Shown: positions 1-9,585, numbered from the stretch's first letter. The stretch is 64,000 bases of DNA from Fibrobacter sp. UWB4 (GCF_002210345.1 NZ_MWQI01000001.1:744001-808000), one strand, 5' to 3'. A program made the numbers and translations. Notes: generated by a model from the sequence alone, not told the origin.

Positions 1-147
1 AGAAATAGAAACCGTTTTTTTGAAATGATTTTGCATCATTCTATTGATGAAAGTGTTAATGAATGCTTGAAAATGTCTTTTATGGAAATGGTAAGAAAAA
101 AAATTAGTACGTTTAAACATATGTTGAAAATGGCTATTTTGAAATAA
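1..147 (+). CDS. C-terminal end of an unidentified protein in the polysaccharide locus (partial)
   Basis: An open frame runs from the first base to a TAA at 145-147, giving the last 48 residues of a protein that begins before the window. It starts RNRNRFFEMI and ends MLKMAILK. The stop overlaps the start codon of the next gene by one base (TAATG), so the two are translationally coupled. The tail is basic and rich in Met and Phe and has no diagnostic motif. In other surface-polysaccharide loci the gene before a pyruvyl transferase is often an F420-hydrogenase-beta-like protein, and the tail could fit that, but this is only a guess from context. Confidence 0.6.
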   Translation, partial: RNRNRFFEMILHHSIDESVNECLKMSFMEMVRKKISTFKHMLKMAILK

Positions 148-1232
148 TGAAAATCGGAATAATATCTTCATACGCGTTCATCAAGAACAACAATAATTAT
201 GGAGCGTTGTTGCAATACTTCGCGTTGCAAACCTATCTTCAAAAGATGGGGCATGAACCGTATTGGATCCGTACAATCGTTAGCCGCAATACGCCTTTAA
301 ATTTATTAAGAAAGCTCTATCACTTTAAATCGTTAAGGTTGTTTGTCAATTGGATCTGCGTCCATCGTGGATTTGTAAAGTTTGTTCAAAAACATCTCAA
401 AGTAACGGATGCTGAATACTCCAGTTTTAATGAAATTCAGCAGAATCCCCCATTTGCAGATGTTTACGTGACTGGTAGTGACCAGGTCTGGGGCAGTGAA
501 AAACTGAAAGAAAACTACTTGCTCTTTGCACCCAAAGGTCGCAAAAAAATGGCCTATGCAGCAAGTTTTGGACGGGATTCGATTTCAGATGATATGGCTC
601 AAACAATTAAGCCTTGGATAGATGACTTTTATGCAATCTCCGTGAGAGAATCCAGTGGTGTTGAAATTTGCAAAAAAATGGGCGTTGCCGCAGAGCATCT
701 GATTGACCCAACGTTCTTGATAGGCTCTCTTGATTATCCGAGTTCTCACAAAAGGCGCTTTAGCAAACCTTATATCTATTGCTATTTTTTGAATGCTGGT
801 TCCAGGGAGACTGTAAGATACGAAGAACTGAAGGCCTTTGCGCAAAGAAAGAATCTTGATCTCCGTATTTGTGCTGTTCAGGGTGCCGAAAAATTGTTCG
901 AAAAAAAATATTTGGTTTTCCCGACTCCCGAAGAATGGCTTACCGACTATCGTCATGCTGAATATATTGTGACAAATACATTCCACGGGACTGTATTTGC
1001 TTTGATAAACCATAAGTCCTTTGCGTCTATTTTGCAGAAGGGGGCTACTTCAAAACAAAATTCCCGCTTGGCATCGTTGCTTGAAACTTTTGCTATGCAA
1101 AAACACTTGTGCTTGGATTCGGACAATTTGGATGAAGTTTTATTTAGGCCATTTGATTGGCCGATGTTTGAAAATGTGAAAAAAGGAATCGTTTCGAAAA
1201 CAGATGCTTTTTTTGAACGAAATTTGAGGTGA
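147..1232 (+). CDS. Polysaccharide pyruvyl transferase family protein
   Basis: 361 residues, the usual length for the family (PF04230, CsaB/WcaK type), which transfers pyruvate from phosphoenolpyruvate to a sugar to form a ketal on surface polysaccharide. Visible features are an N-terminal nucleotide-fold strand (MKIGIISSYAF) followed by NYGALLQYFALQ, the motif VTGSDQVWG near residue 110, AYAASFG near 138, ISVRESSGVEICKKMG near 163 and TNTFHGTVFALI near 278. The protein is soluble and probably acts on the cytoplasmic face of the membrane on a lipid-linked repeat unit. It overlaps the upstream stop by one base and is followed 7 bases later by the next start, so it lies within an operon. The family call is secure; the acceptor sugar cannot be told. 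Confidence 0.9.
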   Translation: MKIGIISSYAFIKNNNNYGALLQYFALQTYLQKMGHEPYWIRTIVSRNTPLNLLRKLYHFKSLRLFVNWICVHRGFVKFVQKHLKVTDAEYSSFNEIQQNPPFADVYVTGSDQVWGSEKLKENYLLFAPKGRKKMAYAASFGRDSISDDMAQTIKPWIDDFYAISVRESSGVEICKKMGVAAEHLIDPTFLIGSLDYPSSHKRRFSKPYIYCYFLNAGSRETVRYEELKAFAQRKNLDLRICAVQGAEKLFEKKYLVFPTPEEWLTDYRHAEYIVTNTFHGTVFALINHKSFASILQKGATSKQNSRLASLLETFAMQKHLCLDSDNLDEVLFRPFDWPMFENVKKGIVSKTDAFFERNLR

Positions 1233-1239
1233 TTTGTTT

Positions 1240-2217
1240 ATGAACAGAATATTTGTCTTTGTTTTGAAGGTCTTGCGAAAGCAGTTTCGAAAGAATCGTA
1301 ATGATCCTTTTTCTTGGCTCACAGATTCTTATTGCCAATATAAGGACCAGAATGCGAATGACTATATATTGAATCGCTTGAATCGCTATCAAGGTGGAGG
1401 CTTGATGCTTGCCAAGTGGGGGACTATTGAACTGAATCAAGTAATTGCCACTTATATGGCGAGACAAGGGTATTCTATAAATGATTATAAAGAAATGATT
1501 CAAGGTATTGTTCCAATTCCAGAAAACAAGCCAAATTTTTCGCTTTATAATAATGCAGGTGTTTTCCCGGCAACAGTCGAAATTGCAAACCGTTTCGCAA
1601 GAAAAGCTATGGAAGATTGCAAGTCTATTGATATTCTTGCTTCATATATGCATAACGAACATCGCATTGCTGAATTACAAAAAAATGCAACATGCGTAAA
1701 TCTAGATCCTTACTATGCGCCGTGGCTTTTTGAAAATCCGTGGACCAAGTGGCTTGAAGGGAAACGTGTTCTTGTTGTTCATCCATTTATTGAAAGTATC
1801 AAGTATCAGTATGAAAATAACAGGACAAAATTGTTTAAAAATCCTGACGTGTTGCCCTTGTTTTCTAATATTCAGTATATAAAGGCCGTTCAAACTCAAG
1901 CTGGGGAACAGTCTCAGTTCAAGGACTGGTTCGAGGCTTTGAACTATATGGAACAAGAAATAGACAAGAAGGAATATGATGTTGCGATTATTGGCTGTGG
2001 CGCTTATGGAATGAGTCTTGCTGCTCATGTAAAACGTCGAGGCAAGGTTGCGATTCATTTGGCCGGTTGGACCCAAATGCTTTTTGGTGTTTATGGAGAA
2101 CGTTGGGTTTCGCAGCAGAGCCAGTACAAAAATGTCATTAATGAATTTTGGATTCGTCCGAATCAGGGTGAAAACTTGAAGAAAGGTAAGCAGATTGAAA
2201 ACGGATGCTATTGGTAG
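1240..2217 (+). CDS. GT-D fold glycosyltransferase-like protein (SP_1767/DUF1792-like)
   Basis: 325 residues from the ATG at 1240, preferred over a TTG six bases upstream because GAGGT at 1226-1230 is then nine bases away. The C-terminal half carries the pattern I recognise from GT-D type transferases of capsule loci: VAIIGCGAYGMSLAAHVKRR followed by AIHLAGWTQMLFG and GERW, near residues 250-290. An earlier LAKWGTIELNQV segment is also typical of this family. The N terminus is strongly basic. By context it adds a sugar to the surface polysaccharide repeat. The family assignment rests on pattern recall, and donor and acceptor are unknown. Confidence 0.65.
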   Translation: MNRIFVFVLKVLRKQFRKNRNDPFSWLTDSYCQYKDQNANDYILNRLNRYQGGGLMLAKWGTIELNQVIATYMARQGYSINDYKEMIQGIVPIPENKPNFSLYNNAGVFPATVEIANRFARKAMEDCKSIDILASYMHNEHRIAELQKNATCVNLDPYYAPWLFENPWTKWLEGKRVLVVHPFIESIKYQYENNRTKLFKNPDVLPLFSNIQYIKAVQTQAGEQSQFKDWFEALNYMEQEIDKKEYDVAIIGCGAYGMSLAAHVKRRGKVAIHLAGWTQMLFGVYGERWVSQQSQYKNVINEFWIRPNQGENLKKGKQIENGCYW

Positions 2218-2220
2218 ATT

Positions 2221-3210
2221 ATGTCTAAAAGAGATGTTGCTATTGATTCCGTTGCTGGCTTGATGATCCTTATTATGGTTTTAGGACATATTTTTCAGAA
2301 TTGTGGAATGACTGATTCTGAAACCTATAAAATATGGTGTGCTTTCAATTTTTTTATGCCCTGGTTCTTTTTTAAATCGGGAATGTTTTGCCGGTATTCG
2401 GATAATAGGGCTTTCTTGTTAAATGCAACAAAAAAACTTCTTTACCCTTTTGCGGTTTTTACTTTCTTGGGATGGATTTTTTATTCTTTAAGATTGTTGT
2501 TTGTTGTTCATGATTTTAATTGGGTTCACTATTTTTTAACCCCTATAAAGGAGATTGTTTTGGGTGGCACAACTACGGGAAATCAACCTTTGTGGTTTTT
2601 GTTGGTTCTTTTCTTTGTTCAGTCTATATATAAATACTTTGTAAATGTAAATGCTATTATAAATCATCTTAATCTATTTCGATTTGCCTTTTTGTCCCTT
2701 GCTTTGTTCGGATCTTTTTTGTGTTATAGAATGGATGTGTGTACTCCATCTTATTGCATCGACTGTAGTTGGACTTGTATTTTATTGTTTAGGAGATGTT
2801 TTTTCCATTAAACAATTTGAAAAAAATACTTTACAATGAGTTGTTTAATTGTGATTGCTTTCCTAGTAACTAGATTTCCATATGTTGTAATGAGGTCAAA
2901 TAAATTGATTTACGGAGATTACCTTTTATGGTTCCTGTATTCGTTCTGTGCATGTATTGTTGTTAATAATGTTTTCAAAATGATAAAAAAACAGAATCGA
3001 ATACTTCTTTATATGGGGAAGAATGCTATGAATATTTACTTAACTCATTGGATTGTTATTACTGTAACGATTGAAATAATTCATCTTGTTTATTCTGAAA
3101 TAATAAATTCATTATTATTTGTTATAACTGTACTATTTTGTATTTGTATTTCTCCTTTGCTAAATGGATTTTTGAATTCTAATAAAGGTCGGTTTTTTAA
3201 GACAATTTGA
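2221..3210 (+). pseudogene. Acyltransferase-3 family membrane protein, interrupted by two compensating frameshifts
   Basis: The ATG at 2221 opens a typical acyltransferase-3 N terminus (AIDSVAGLMILIMVLGHIF, with the conserved His after the first membrane segment), but the frame ends at a TAA at 2809 after nonsense sequence. The C-terminal half resumes in the same frame at about 2827 and includes GKNAMNIYLTHWIVI. Between them, the second reading frame encodes a sensible membrane stretch (HLIASTVVGLVFYCLGDVFS). Removing one T from the T6 run at 2715-2720 and adding one A to the A7 run at 2820-2826 restores a continuous protein of about 330 residues, the normal family length. The enzyme would O-acylate surface polysaccharide. 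The break may be real (phase variation or decay) or an error in homopolymer length. Confidence 0.8.
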
Positions 3211-3221
3211 TATTTTTATTT

Positions 3222-4424
3222 ATGGTTGATCAATCCTTTCAAGAAATCGAATTTTATGATAGAACCAAAGTTCTTTATATCTTTGGGTATTTCTTCCTTT
3301 TGTTTGGTGGCTGGTCCTTCAAGTTCTTTGATTTTCTTTCTGGTGATGTACTCCTAATTACTCAATATGCGTATCTTTTTTGGGGATATAATCATTGGGC
3401 GGATAATCCGTATAGCCTTTTAACAAAAACGAATACATTTTATTTTAAGTGGATTATTGCTGGAATCTTTTTGTCTATGATTCCGGCGGCATTGTATCAT
3501 AATCAAAGCTTGTTTGTCTCAATTACGGCTTACAGAGCTCAGTATTTATGGTTTTCTTTTCTTGTCTTGCTTCGTATTGCTCCCACGGAACAAGAAATCG
3601 TAAAAGCTTGCTTGTTGAACTTGTTTGTTATGTGGACTGCGTATTTATGCAAATTGTTTTATCCGAGTATGTTTCCTGTACCTAAGAATGTTTGGATTCC
3701 TAAAAAAGACAATTCGTTTGATGTTGGGTATATTCCAGGAATGGCTATGACTATTTTTGTTTTGTATTACTATTATGATAAAATTAGGGATTGTGCGAAT
3801 CGTGTTAATGTTTTCTATTTTGCATTAGCTTTTGTTTTTCTTTTGGCGATGTCGAATAGAAGCAATCTGTTTGCTGCCGTCATTACTATTGTTATGTCGG
3901 CAATGTTGGTGAAATCTCAAAATAGATCTCGTATTATCGCTATTGTTTTGTTGGGGGCTGTTGTAAGTTTTTTTGTCTTGGATTCTTATTGGTCCTCTTT
4001 GCTGGATGAAACTACAAATCAGGTGAATGATGATGATTATAATCGAAATAAAGCTTTATACTATTATTTATATGAAGGCAGTGAAAATTTTTTAACTAAA
4101 ATTTTGGGTAATGGCTTTTTAAGTTCTAGATCAAGTCGTGTTATGGCTGATTTGATGGATATGGGTATTTACAATTCGGATATGGGATTTGTTGGATTTT
4201 GGAACCAATTTGGGATAATTCCTGTAATCATTTTCATTGTGGTTCCGATATTGGCAATAATGAATAAAACAATGCCATTGTATGTGAAAATGATTGGATC
4301 TCATATATTGCTGTGTTCTTATTCTATTAGTTATTTTGGTGTTCCATCGTATGCAATGATTTTTATTCTTTTTTACTATCTCTTTGTTTTGCATAAAAGA
4401 TATACATTAGAGCTTTATAGGTGA
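3222..4424 (+). CDS. Wzy-like O-antigen/polysaccharide polymerase (multi-spanning membrane protein)
   Basis: About 400 residues with ten or more hydrophobic segments and a long extracytoplasmic loop near residues 265-310 that contains charged residues and RSSR, the layout of Wzy polymerases and O-antigen ligases. The family is too divergent for motif proof. It is the only candidate polymerase in the locus, flanked by acyltransferases and glycosyltransferases. The ATG at 3222 was chosen; a TTG at 3207 overlapping the previous stop is possible, and neither has a good ribosome binding site. A ligase (WaaL-like) is the main alternative. Base composition is strongly AT-rich, like the rest of this block. 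Confidence 0.55.
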   Translation: MVDQSFQEIEFYDRTKVLYIFGYFFLLFGGWSFKFFDFLSGDVLLITQYAYLFWGYNHWADNPYSLLTKTNTFYFKWIIAGIFLSMIPAALYHNQSLFVSITAYRAQYLWFSFLVLLRIAPTEQEIVKACLLNLFVMWTAYLCKLFYPSMFPVPKNVWIPKKDNSFDVGYIPGMAMTIFVLYYYYDKIRDCANRVNVFYFALAFVFLLAMSNRSNLFAAVITIVMSAMLVKSQNRSRIIAIVLLGAVVSFFVLDSYWSSLLDETTNQVNDDDYNRNKALYYYLYEGSENFLTKILGNGFLSSRSSRVMADLMDMGIYNSDMGFVGFWNQFGIIPVIIFIVVPILAIMNKTMPLYVKMIGSHILLCSYSISYFGVPSYAMIFILFYYLFVLHKRYTLELYR

Positions 4425-4431
4425 TTTTGTA

Positions 4432-5505
4432 ATGGCTGTTACGATTTGTGAAAATACGTCTCAGACTCTTTCGAATTCTGTCAATTTTTATGCAGATATA
4501 TCTATTGCGAAGGGGCTTTGCATTTTATTGATGGTCTTTGCACATGCTGAAAATGGAACATTGCCTTATTTGCATAATTTTATTTATACGTTTCATATGC
4601 CGTTGTTCTTTGTTGTTGCTGGTTTTTGTTTTAAGGAAAAATATTTGTTTTCTGCAAACCAGTTCTTTTTAAGGAGAATAAAAGGCTTATGGTGGCCTTA
4701 TGTGAAATATGGTGCATTGTTTTTATTTCTCCATAATTTTTTTCTTTATTTGCATTTTTATGAGGGAAATCCTTATTCGATAAAGGATATATTATATCGA
4801 CTTTTCCATTTAGCTACAGGTATGTTTGGACATGAAGATTTGTTAGGTGGTTTTTGGTTTTTAAAAGATCTTTTATTTTCTTCTATTATGGGTTTTTTTA
4901 TTATTAAGTATTTGAAAAATAAATTTTATATATGGCTCCTTTTGTTAGCTGTAGGCACCCTTTTTATTTTTTATAATTATCATATACCATATATTGATGT
5001 TCGTGGAAGAACTTTTATGGGAATGTTTTTTTTTGTTACGGGGTATGCATTGTCCAAACAGAAAAAGGCTTTACTGAATAATTCTATTGTTCTTGTTGCT
5101 ACAATTTTTCTATTGCTTCTTTGTGCTGTGTTTATGCCTCCTGCACAAATGCTGAAAATTGAATATTGGCAAGTGACTCCTTACTGTTTGTGTGCTTTAC
5201 TTGGTTCAAATATGGTAATTTATTTGGGTTCTCTGATTGCAAGAAAAAGTAAATTTTTAACTAAAATGCTTTGTTTTGTTGGCGAAAATACAATGCCAAT
5301 TTTGACATATCATTTTTTGTTGTTTAAAGTAGTTACGGCTTTTAGAGTTTACATAGGAAATGTGGATATCTCGGATCTTTCGGTTTTTCCTGTTGTAAAA
5401 GAATCTTTCAATATATGGACTATAGTGTATTTTTTGTTGGGTTCTGTGATTCCCTTATTATGTGTAAAAATTTTTTATTTTTTCAAAAGAGTATGCTCTC
5501 AATAA
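4432..5505 (+). CDS. Acyltransferase-3 family membrane protein
   Basis: 357 residues with about ten membrane segments. The N terminus has DISIAKGLCILLMVFAHAEN, containing the conserved early Arg/Lys-to-His region of PF01757, followed by FIYTFHMPLFFVVAGFCF, the classic motif around the second and third helices. This family O-acetylates or succinylates surface sugars in the membrane. Unlike the broken paralogue at 2221-3210, this copy is intact. It starts eight bases after the polymerase gene, and its 3' end overlaps the next gene by 13 bases. Confidence 0.85.
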   Translation: MAVTICENTSQTLSNSVNFYADISIAKGLCILLMVFAHAENGTLPYLHNFIYTFHMPLFFVVAGFCFKEKYLFSANQFFLRRIKGLWWPYVKYGALFLFLHNFFLYLHFYEGNPYSIKDILYRLFHLATGMFGHEDLLGGFWFLKDLLFSSIMGFFIIKYLKNKFYIWLLLLAVGTLFIFYNYHIPYIDVRGRTFMGMFFFVTGYALSKQKKALLNNSIVLVATIFLLLLCAVFMPPAQMLKIEYWQVTPYCLCALLGSNMVIYLGSLIARKSKFLTKMLCFVGENTMPILTYHFLLFKVVTAFRVYIGNVDISDLSVFPVVKESFNIWTIVYFLLGSVIPLLCVKIFYFFKRVCSQ

Positions 5506-6371
5506 TTATAGTTTCTTACAAAAATAATGAACGAACAATCGCTTACGTTCAAGGGGAACTTTCTAAGGTGAAAATTCCTCATAAGGTTGTTGTGGTGAAT
5601 AATGCTGCCACGTCCGAAAGTAATGCTGAACTTGCAAAAAATCTTAAAGCTGAGATTGTTGAAGTAGGGTGTTCAGTAGCGAATGATTCGAATGTCTATA
5701 TTGTAAATAATCCCGTAAATTCCGGTTTTGCCAAGGGCAATAATATTGGCGTAAAGTTTGCCATTGATGTTCTTAAGGCTGAATACATCCTCTTTTCTAA
5801 TAATGACATAAAGTTTATTGATAGCGATGTCGTAGAACGTTTGCAGAAAAAGTTGGAAGCTTTCCCTGATGCCGGTATAATTGGTCCTAAGGTTGTTGGT
5901 TTAAAAGGCGAAATGCAAAGTCCTGAACCGTATATGTCATTTTGGGATAGGACTGTTTGGATGTATGCCTCAACATTTTTTCTTTCTAAAGAAGCTAAAG
6001 CCAAACGTTTCAAATTCAATTATTCCCAAGACGCAAAAGAAGGCTTTCATTATAAAATTATGGGATCCTTTTTTATGGTTCGATCAAAAGATTTTGTCAA
6101 CTGCGGCATGATGGATGAAAATACATTTCTATATGCAGAAGAACCTATTCTTACAGAACGAATGAAAACCATTGGGTTGCATCCTTACTATTATCCAGAA
6201 GTTGCCGTACTTCATGATCATGGCGCTACGACAAAAAAGCATTTAAAGAAAAATAAAGGCTCTGATATTAAGTTTAAAAGCGAATGCTATTACTATCGAA
6301 AGTATATGCATACTCCAATATGGCAAATTTGGATTGGTAAGATCGTTCATTTTATATTGAGGTTGAAGTGA
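5493..6371 (+). CDS. Glycosyltransferase family 2, rhamnosyltransferase-like
   Basis: 292 residues starting at the ATG at 5493 (MLSIIIVSYKNN), which begins the GT-A fold at once; a longer frame to 5415 would only add residues overlapping the previous gene. Motifs seen are NNPVNSGFAKGNNIGVKFA near residue 70, the DXD-like FSNNDIKF near residue 98, and later FLYAEEPILTERM, the ED-type catalytic region. This is the WbbL/GT2 pattern that uses a nucleotide sugar to extend the lipid-linked repeat unit on the inner face of the membrane. Its stop overlaps the next start (GTGA). Confidence 0.85.
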   Translation: MLSIIIVSYKNNERTIAYVQGELSKVKIPHKVVVVNNAATSESNAELAKNLKAEIVEVGCSVANDSNVYIVNNPVNSGFAKGNNIGVKFAIDVLKAEYILFSNNDIKFIDSDVVERLQKKLEAFPDAGIIGPKVVGLKGEMQSPEPYMSFWDRTVWMYASTFFLSKEAKAKRFKFNYSQDAKEGFHYKIMGSFFMVRSKDFVNCGMMDENTFLYAEEPILTERMKTIGLHPYYYPEVAVLHDHGATTKKHLKKNKGSDIKFKSECYYYRKYMHTPIWQIWIGKIVHFILRLK

Positions 6372-7510
6372 AAATTCTGTTTATAACACATCATTACCTT
6401 TCTTCCAATGGCGGTGGAAGCTTTGCTTCTCGTGCTTACATCAATGCTTTCGCTGAAAATGCGGACGAAATGACTTTGCTTTATCCTGTAAAGGACGGCG
6501 AGGATTTGTTCCCGGAAATCAATAAAAAAATCAAGACGATTCCCGTGAAGTATAATCTCCCCAAATGGAGAAAACTCGTTGATTTGCTTTGTGGCAGAAT
6601 ACATCGATACTTTTCGATTGCTAGAGAGATGTTGAAAGAGGAAAGGTTTGATGTTGTTGTGTTTGATACGAGTCTTGTTTCTTATCGAATTATAAAAAAT
6701 TTCAAGGAAAAGGGATCAAGGACGATTGTAATACACCACAATTATCAATATGAATATTTTAAAGACAATGCAAAAGGGGTGCTGTCTTTTCCGACGTTGC
6801 TTTGGTGTAAAAGATATGAAAAACAAGCTGTTCGCAGTGCTGATCTGAACTTGACTTTGACGAAACAAGATATTGAATTGCTTGCGAATAACTATAACGG
6901 AGGAAATAAAGACTCTTTTTCCCTTTTAGGTGTATTTGAATACAAGCCGAGAGAAAAAATGGCAGCTGCGGAAAAAGAAAATCGAAATCCGAAGAATCGC
7001 TTTGTTATTACGGGCAGTTTATGTGATTTTCAAACGAAGCATTCTTTGATATCGTGGTTGCAAGATTATTATCCTGTTCTTAAACAAGTGTTTAGTGATG
7101 CTTCTTTGACAATTGCAGGGAGGAATCCAGGAGTTGAAATCCAAAATCTTTGTAGAGAAAACGACATTCATTTAATTCCTTCTCCCAAAAGTATGGATCC
7201 AATTATGGAGAACGCGGATTATTACATTTGCCCGACTTTTTTAGGTGGTGGCTTAAAACTTCGTGTAATGGATGGTTTAAAGTGGGGTTTGCCTGTTATT
7301 TCCCATTCGGTGTCTGCTAGAGGATATGAGTTATTTGAAGAACACGGATGTTTAATTTCATATCGTGATTTAGATGGCTTTAAGAGAGCCTTAGATACTT
7401 TGAAAAAAAATTATCTTGAAAAAGAAATGATTGTTAACATCTATCAAGAGTTCTTTACTTTAGAGTCAGGAATTAAAAGAGTGAAGCTATTTTTAAATCT
7501 GTTCCGTTGA
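6368..7510 (+). CDS. Glycosyltransferase (GT-B fold, GT4-like)
   Basis: 380 residues with a GTG start at 6368 overlapping the previous stop; GAGGT at 6359-6363 supports it. The N-terminal Rossmann half begins KILFITHHYLSSNGGGSFASRAYI. The C-terminal half has ITGSLCDFQ, DASLTIAGRNPG, then NADYYICPTFLGGGLKLRVMD near residues 280-300 and a GLPVISHSVSARG segment, matching the nucleotide-sugar binding half of GT4 enzymes, although the EX7E motif is weak. It probably adds one sugar of the repeat unit. Donor and linkage are unknown. Confidence 0.75.
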   Translation: MKILFITHHYLSSNGGGSFASRAYINAFAENADEMTLLYPVKDGEDLFPEINKKIKTIPVKYNLPKWRKLVDLLCGRIHRYFSIAREMLKEERFDVVVFDTSLVSYRIIKNFKEKGSRTIVIHHNYQYEYFKDNAKGVLSFPTLLWCKRYEKQAVRSADLNLTLTKQDIELLANNYNGGNKDSFSLLGVFEYKPREKMAAAEKENRNPKNRFVITGSLCDFQTKHSLISWLQDYYPVLKQVFSDASLTIAGRNPGVEIQNLCRENDIHLIPSPKSMDPIMENADYYICPTFLGGGLKLRVMDGLKWGLPVISHSVSARGYELFEEHGCLISYRDLDGFKRALDTLKKNYLEKEMIVNIYQEFFTLESGIKRVKLFLNLFR

Positions 7511-7520
7511 AAAAAAATGA

Positions 7521-7835
7521 AAAAGTGGTAAAACAATTCATATAGGCGAGGATTGCTTGTTTTCTAATCAAATAGAATTTCGTGTTGGGGACTCTCACAG
7601 CATTCTTGATGCAACTTCTAGAATGAGAATTAACCCTTCTATGGACATTAATGTGGGTAAACATGTGTGGATTGGTCACGACGTAAAGGTTTTAAAAGGC
7701 GCTAATGTTGGAAATAATTCAATCGTTGCGACAGGGGCTATTGTAACAAAAAATGATTATCCGAGTAATGTAATTATCGGTGGTGTAGGTAAAATTTTGA
7801 AGGAAAATATAGATTGGTGCCCTCAAAGGATTTAG
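7521..7835 (+). pseudogene. N-terminally truncated hexapeptide-repeat acetyltransferase remnant
   Basis: An open frame from just after a TGA at 7518 encodes a good C-terminal portion of a WbbJ/CatB-like left-handed beta-helix acyltransferase: TIHIGEDCLFSNQIEFR, GDSHSILD, RINPS, VGKHVWIGHDVKVLKGA and IVATGAIVTKN. There is no N-terminal half and no proper start codon; only a TTG at 7557 could begin a 92-residue product. Normal enzymes of this type are near 180-220 residues. It probably records loss of a sugar O- or N-acetyltransferase during recombination of the locus. A short translated product cannot be excluded. Confidence 0.65.
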
Positions 7836-7840
7836 GTTGT

Positions 7841-8956
7841 ATGAAAAAGAAACTTTTGATATTTCACCCGTATTTAACGACGTATCGAATTGATTTGTAT
7901 AATCGATTTGTTTGCGATTATGAGGTTCGTGTTGTTCTTACAGGGCATCCGAATGAAATTTCAGGTTTAGGGTTTGATGTTGAGAATGTAAATAATCAAG
8001 CCAAATTTGATTATAAGTATTATAATAATGGTCTTTTTTTTGGGCGTCAACAGATAACTTCTGTATATTTTAAAGTGATAAAAGAATTTAAGCCTGATAT
8101 TGTGCTGTGTCATGAATATGGCTTTAATACACTTGCAGCAATAATGCTTAAATCTCTTTATAAGTATAAGCTTTTTTTGACATGTGATGATAGTTATCAG
8201 ATGGCTTGTTCTTATGGGATAAAAAGAAAATTATTAAGAAATTTTGTTGTGAAAAATGCTGATGGTATTCTTGTAGTAAGTTCACAAACTAAGAATTTCT
8301 TGGAAAAAAATTATTTAAACCCTAAATGTAAATTTATTTATTTTCCGATAATTCAAGATGATGCTCTTTTATCCGATAAAATTATCAATTCAAAGAGTAT
8401 TGCTAAAAATTATGCAGAAAAATATTATTTAGATGGAAAGAAAATCCTCCTTTATGTTGGACGATTTGCGTTGGAAAAAAATATTTCGTTGCTTTTAGAA
8501 TCTTATAGTAGAATAAAAACTCCTGACGATATTCTTGTTCTTGTTGGTAATGGAAATCAAAGGGGGGTAATAACAAATCTTATTGAAAATTTGGAACTTG
8601 GAAAAAATGTAATTCTAACAGGTTCTCTTTATGCTGAAAATTTGTATGCATGGTATTATTTATGTGATGTTTTTGTACTTCCAAGCAAAAAGGAAGCTTT
8701 TGGTGCAGTGGTGAATGAGGCTTTAGTTGCGGGGTGCTTTAGTGTAGTTTCTAATAGTGCTGGGGCTTCTTGTCTTATTAATGATGGACAAAATGGGTAT
8801 GTTTTTGAAAGTGAAAATATTGTGGATTTGTCCGATAAACTTCAAATGGCTTTGAAAAGAGAAAAAAAGTCTGTCTGCGCAAGTATTATGTCTAGGTGCT
8901 TTGATTCTTTTTATAAAGATTTGTTAAATGCTTTTGAGGGTAATCTTTTTGAATGA
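7841..8956 (+). CDS. Glycosyltransferase family 4
   Basis: 371 residues from the ATG at 7841, supported by AAGGA at 7826-7830. It starts KKKLLIFHPYLTTYRIDLYNR. The C-terminal half shows ILLYVGRFALEKNISLLLESY near residue 205, ILVLVGNGNQ, FVLPSKKEAFGAVVNEALVAG near residues 280-300 (the EX7E region of retaining GT4 enzymes) and ASCLINDGQNGYVF. It should transfer a hexose from a nucleotide sugar to the growing repeat unit. The start of the next gene lies close behind its stop. AT-rich composition matches its neighbours. Confidence 0.87.
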   Translation: MKKKLLIFHPYLTTYRIDLYNRFVCDYEVRVVLTGHPNEISGLGFDVENVNNQAKFDYKYYNNGLFFGRQQITSVYFKVIKEFKPDIVLCHEYGFNTLAAIMLKSLYKYKLFLTCDDSYQMACSYGIKRKLLRNFVVKNADGILVVSSQTKNFLEKNYLNPKCKFIYFPIIQDDALLSDKIINSKSIAKNYAEKYYLDGKKILLYVGRFALEKNISLLLESYSRIKTPDDILVLVGNGNQRGVITNLIENLELGKNVILTGSLYAENLYAWYYLCDVFVLPSKKEAFGAVVNEALVAGCFSVVSNSAGASCLINDGQNGYVFESENIVDLSDKLQMALKREKKSVCASIMSRCFDSFYKDLLNAFEGNLFE

Positions 8957-9003
8957 TTGTGGATATCAAGTTTTTGATTCTGTTATTGCAAGGAACAAAA
9001 AAT

Positions 9004-9585
9004 ATGAAGATCGATTATACAAATAAACCTATTAAATCCTCTAGAGTTGGATTTGTATTAAGGTATCTAATGAATATAGTTAGATCTTGGATATATTTTC
9101 ATTTGATCTGGCGAAATGTAAAGTATAAAGGCTTCATTCGCGTTATGAAGGGGACTTCGTTTGCTTCTGGATTCAAAGTTGTTTTGGGGCATAATGTTCA
9201 ATTTGGCGATTATTGTAATGTTGCTACAGATTTGATTGTTGGTGACAATGTTCTTTTGGCGGGGCGAGTTTGTTTTGTTGGGAAAAACGATCATCAGTTT
9301 AATGTTCCTTGTAAAACGATATGGAGCAGTGAACGTCTTCAGTCTGGGGCTACAATAGTAGGTGATGATGTGTGGATTGGTCACGGGGCTACTGTTGTTG
9401 GTCCTGTACAAATTGGCCGAGGATCAGTTGTTGCCGCTGGTGCTGTAGTAACTAAAGATATTCCTGAGTGTGAAATTTGGGGCGGCGTACCTGCAAAGAA
9501 ACTTGGTGATAGATTTAAGAATCTAAGTGAAAAACAACAACATTTAAATTATTTAGAGTCTTTAAAAGGTGGAAAGGGCGCGTAG
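9004..9585 (+). CDS. Hexapeptide-repeat acyltransferase (WbbJ/CatB-like)
   Basis: 193 residues from the ATG at 9004, chosen because AGGA at 8991-8994 is nine bases upstream; an earlier ATG at 8953 overlaps the previous stop and lacks such a site. The protein has an N-terminal membrane-associating amphipathic stretch and then left-handed beta-helix repeats: GDNVLLAGRVCFVGKND, GDDVWIGHGATVVGPVQIGRG and VAAGAVVTKDIPE, finishing with WGGVPAKKLG. This is the acetyl-CoA-dependent sugar acetyltransferase family. It probably decorates the locus's polysaccharide and may be the functional counterpart of the remnant at 7521-7835. Confidence 0.85.
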   Translation: MKIDYTNKPIKSSRVGFVLRYLMNIVRSWIYFHLIWRNVKYKGFIRVMKGTSFASGFKVVLGHNVQFGDYCNVATDLIVGDNVLLAGRVCFVGKNDHQFNVPCKTIWSSERLQSGATIVGDDVWIGHGATVVGPVQIGRGSVVAAGAVVTKDIPECEIWGGVPAKKLGDRFKNLSEKQQHLNYLESLKGGKGA

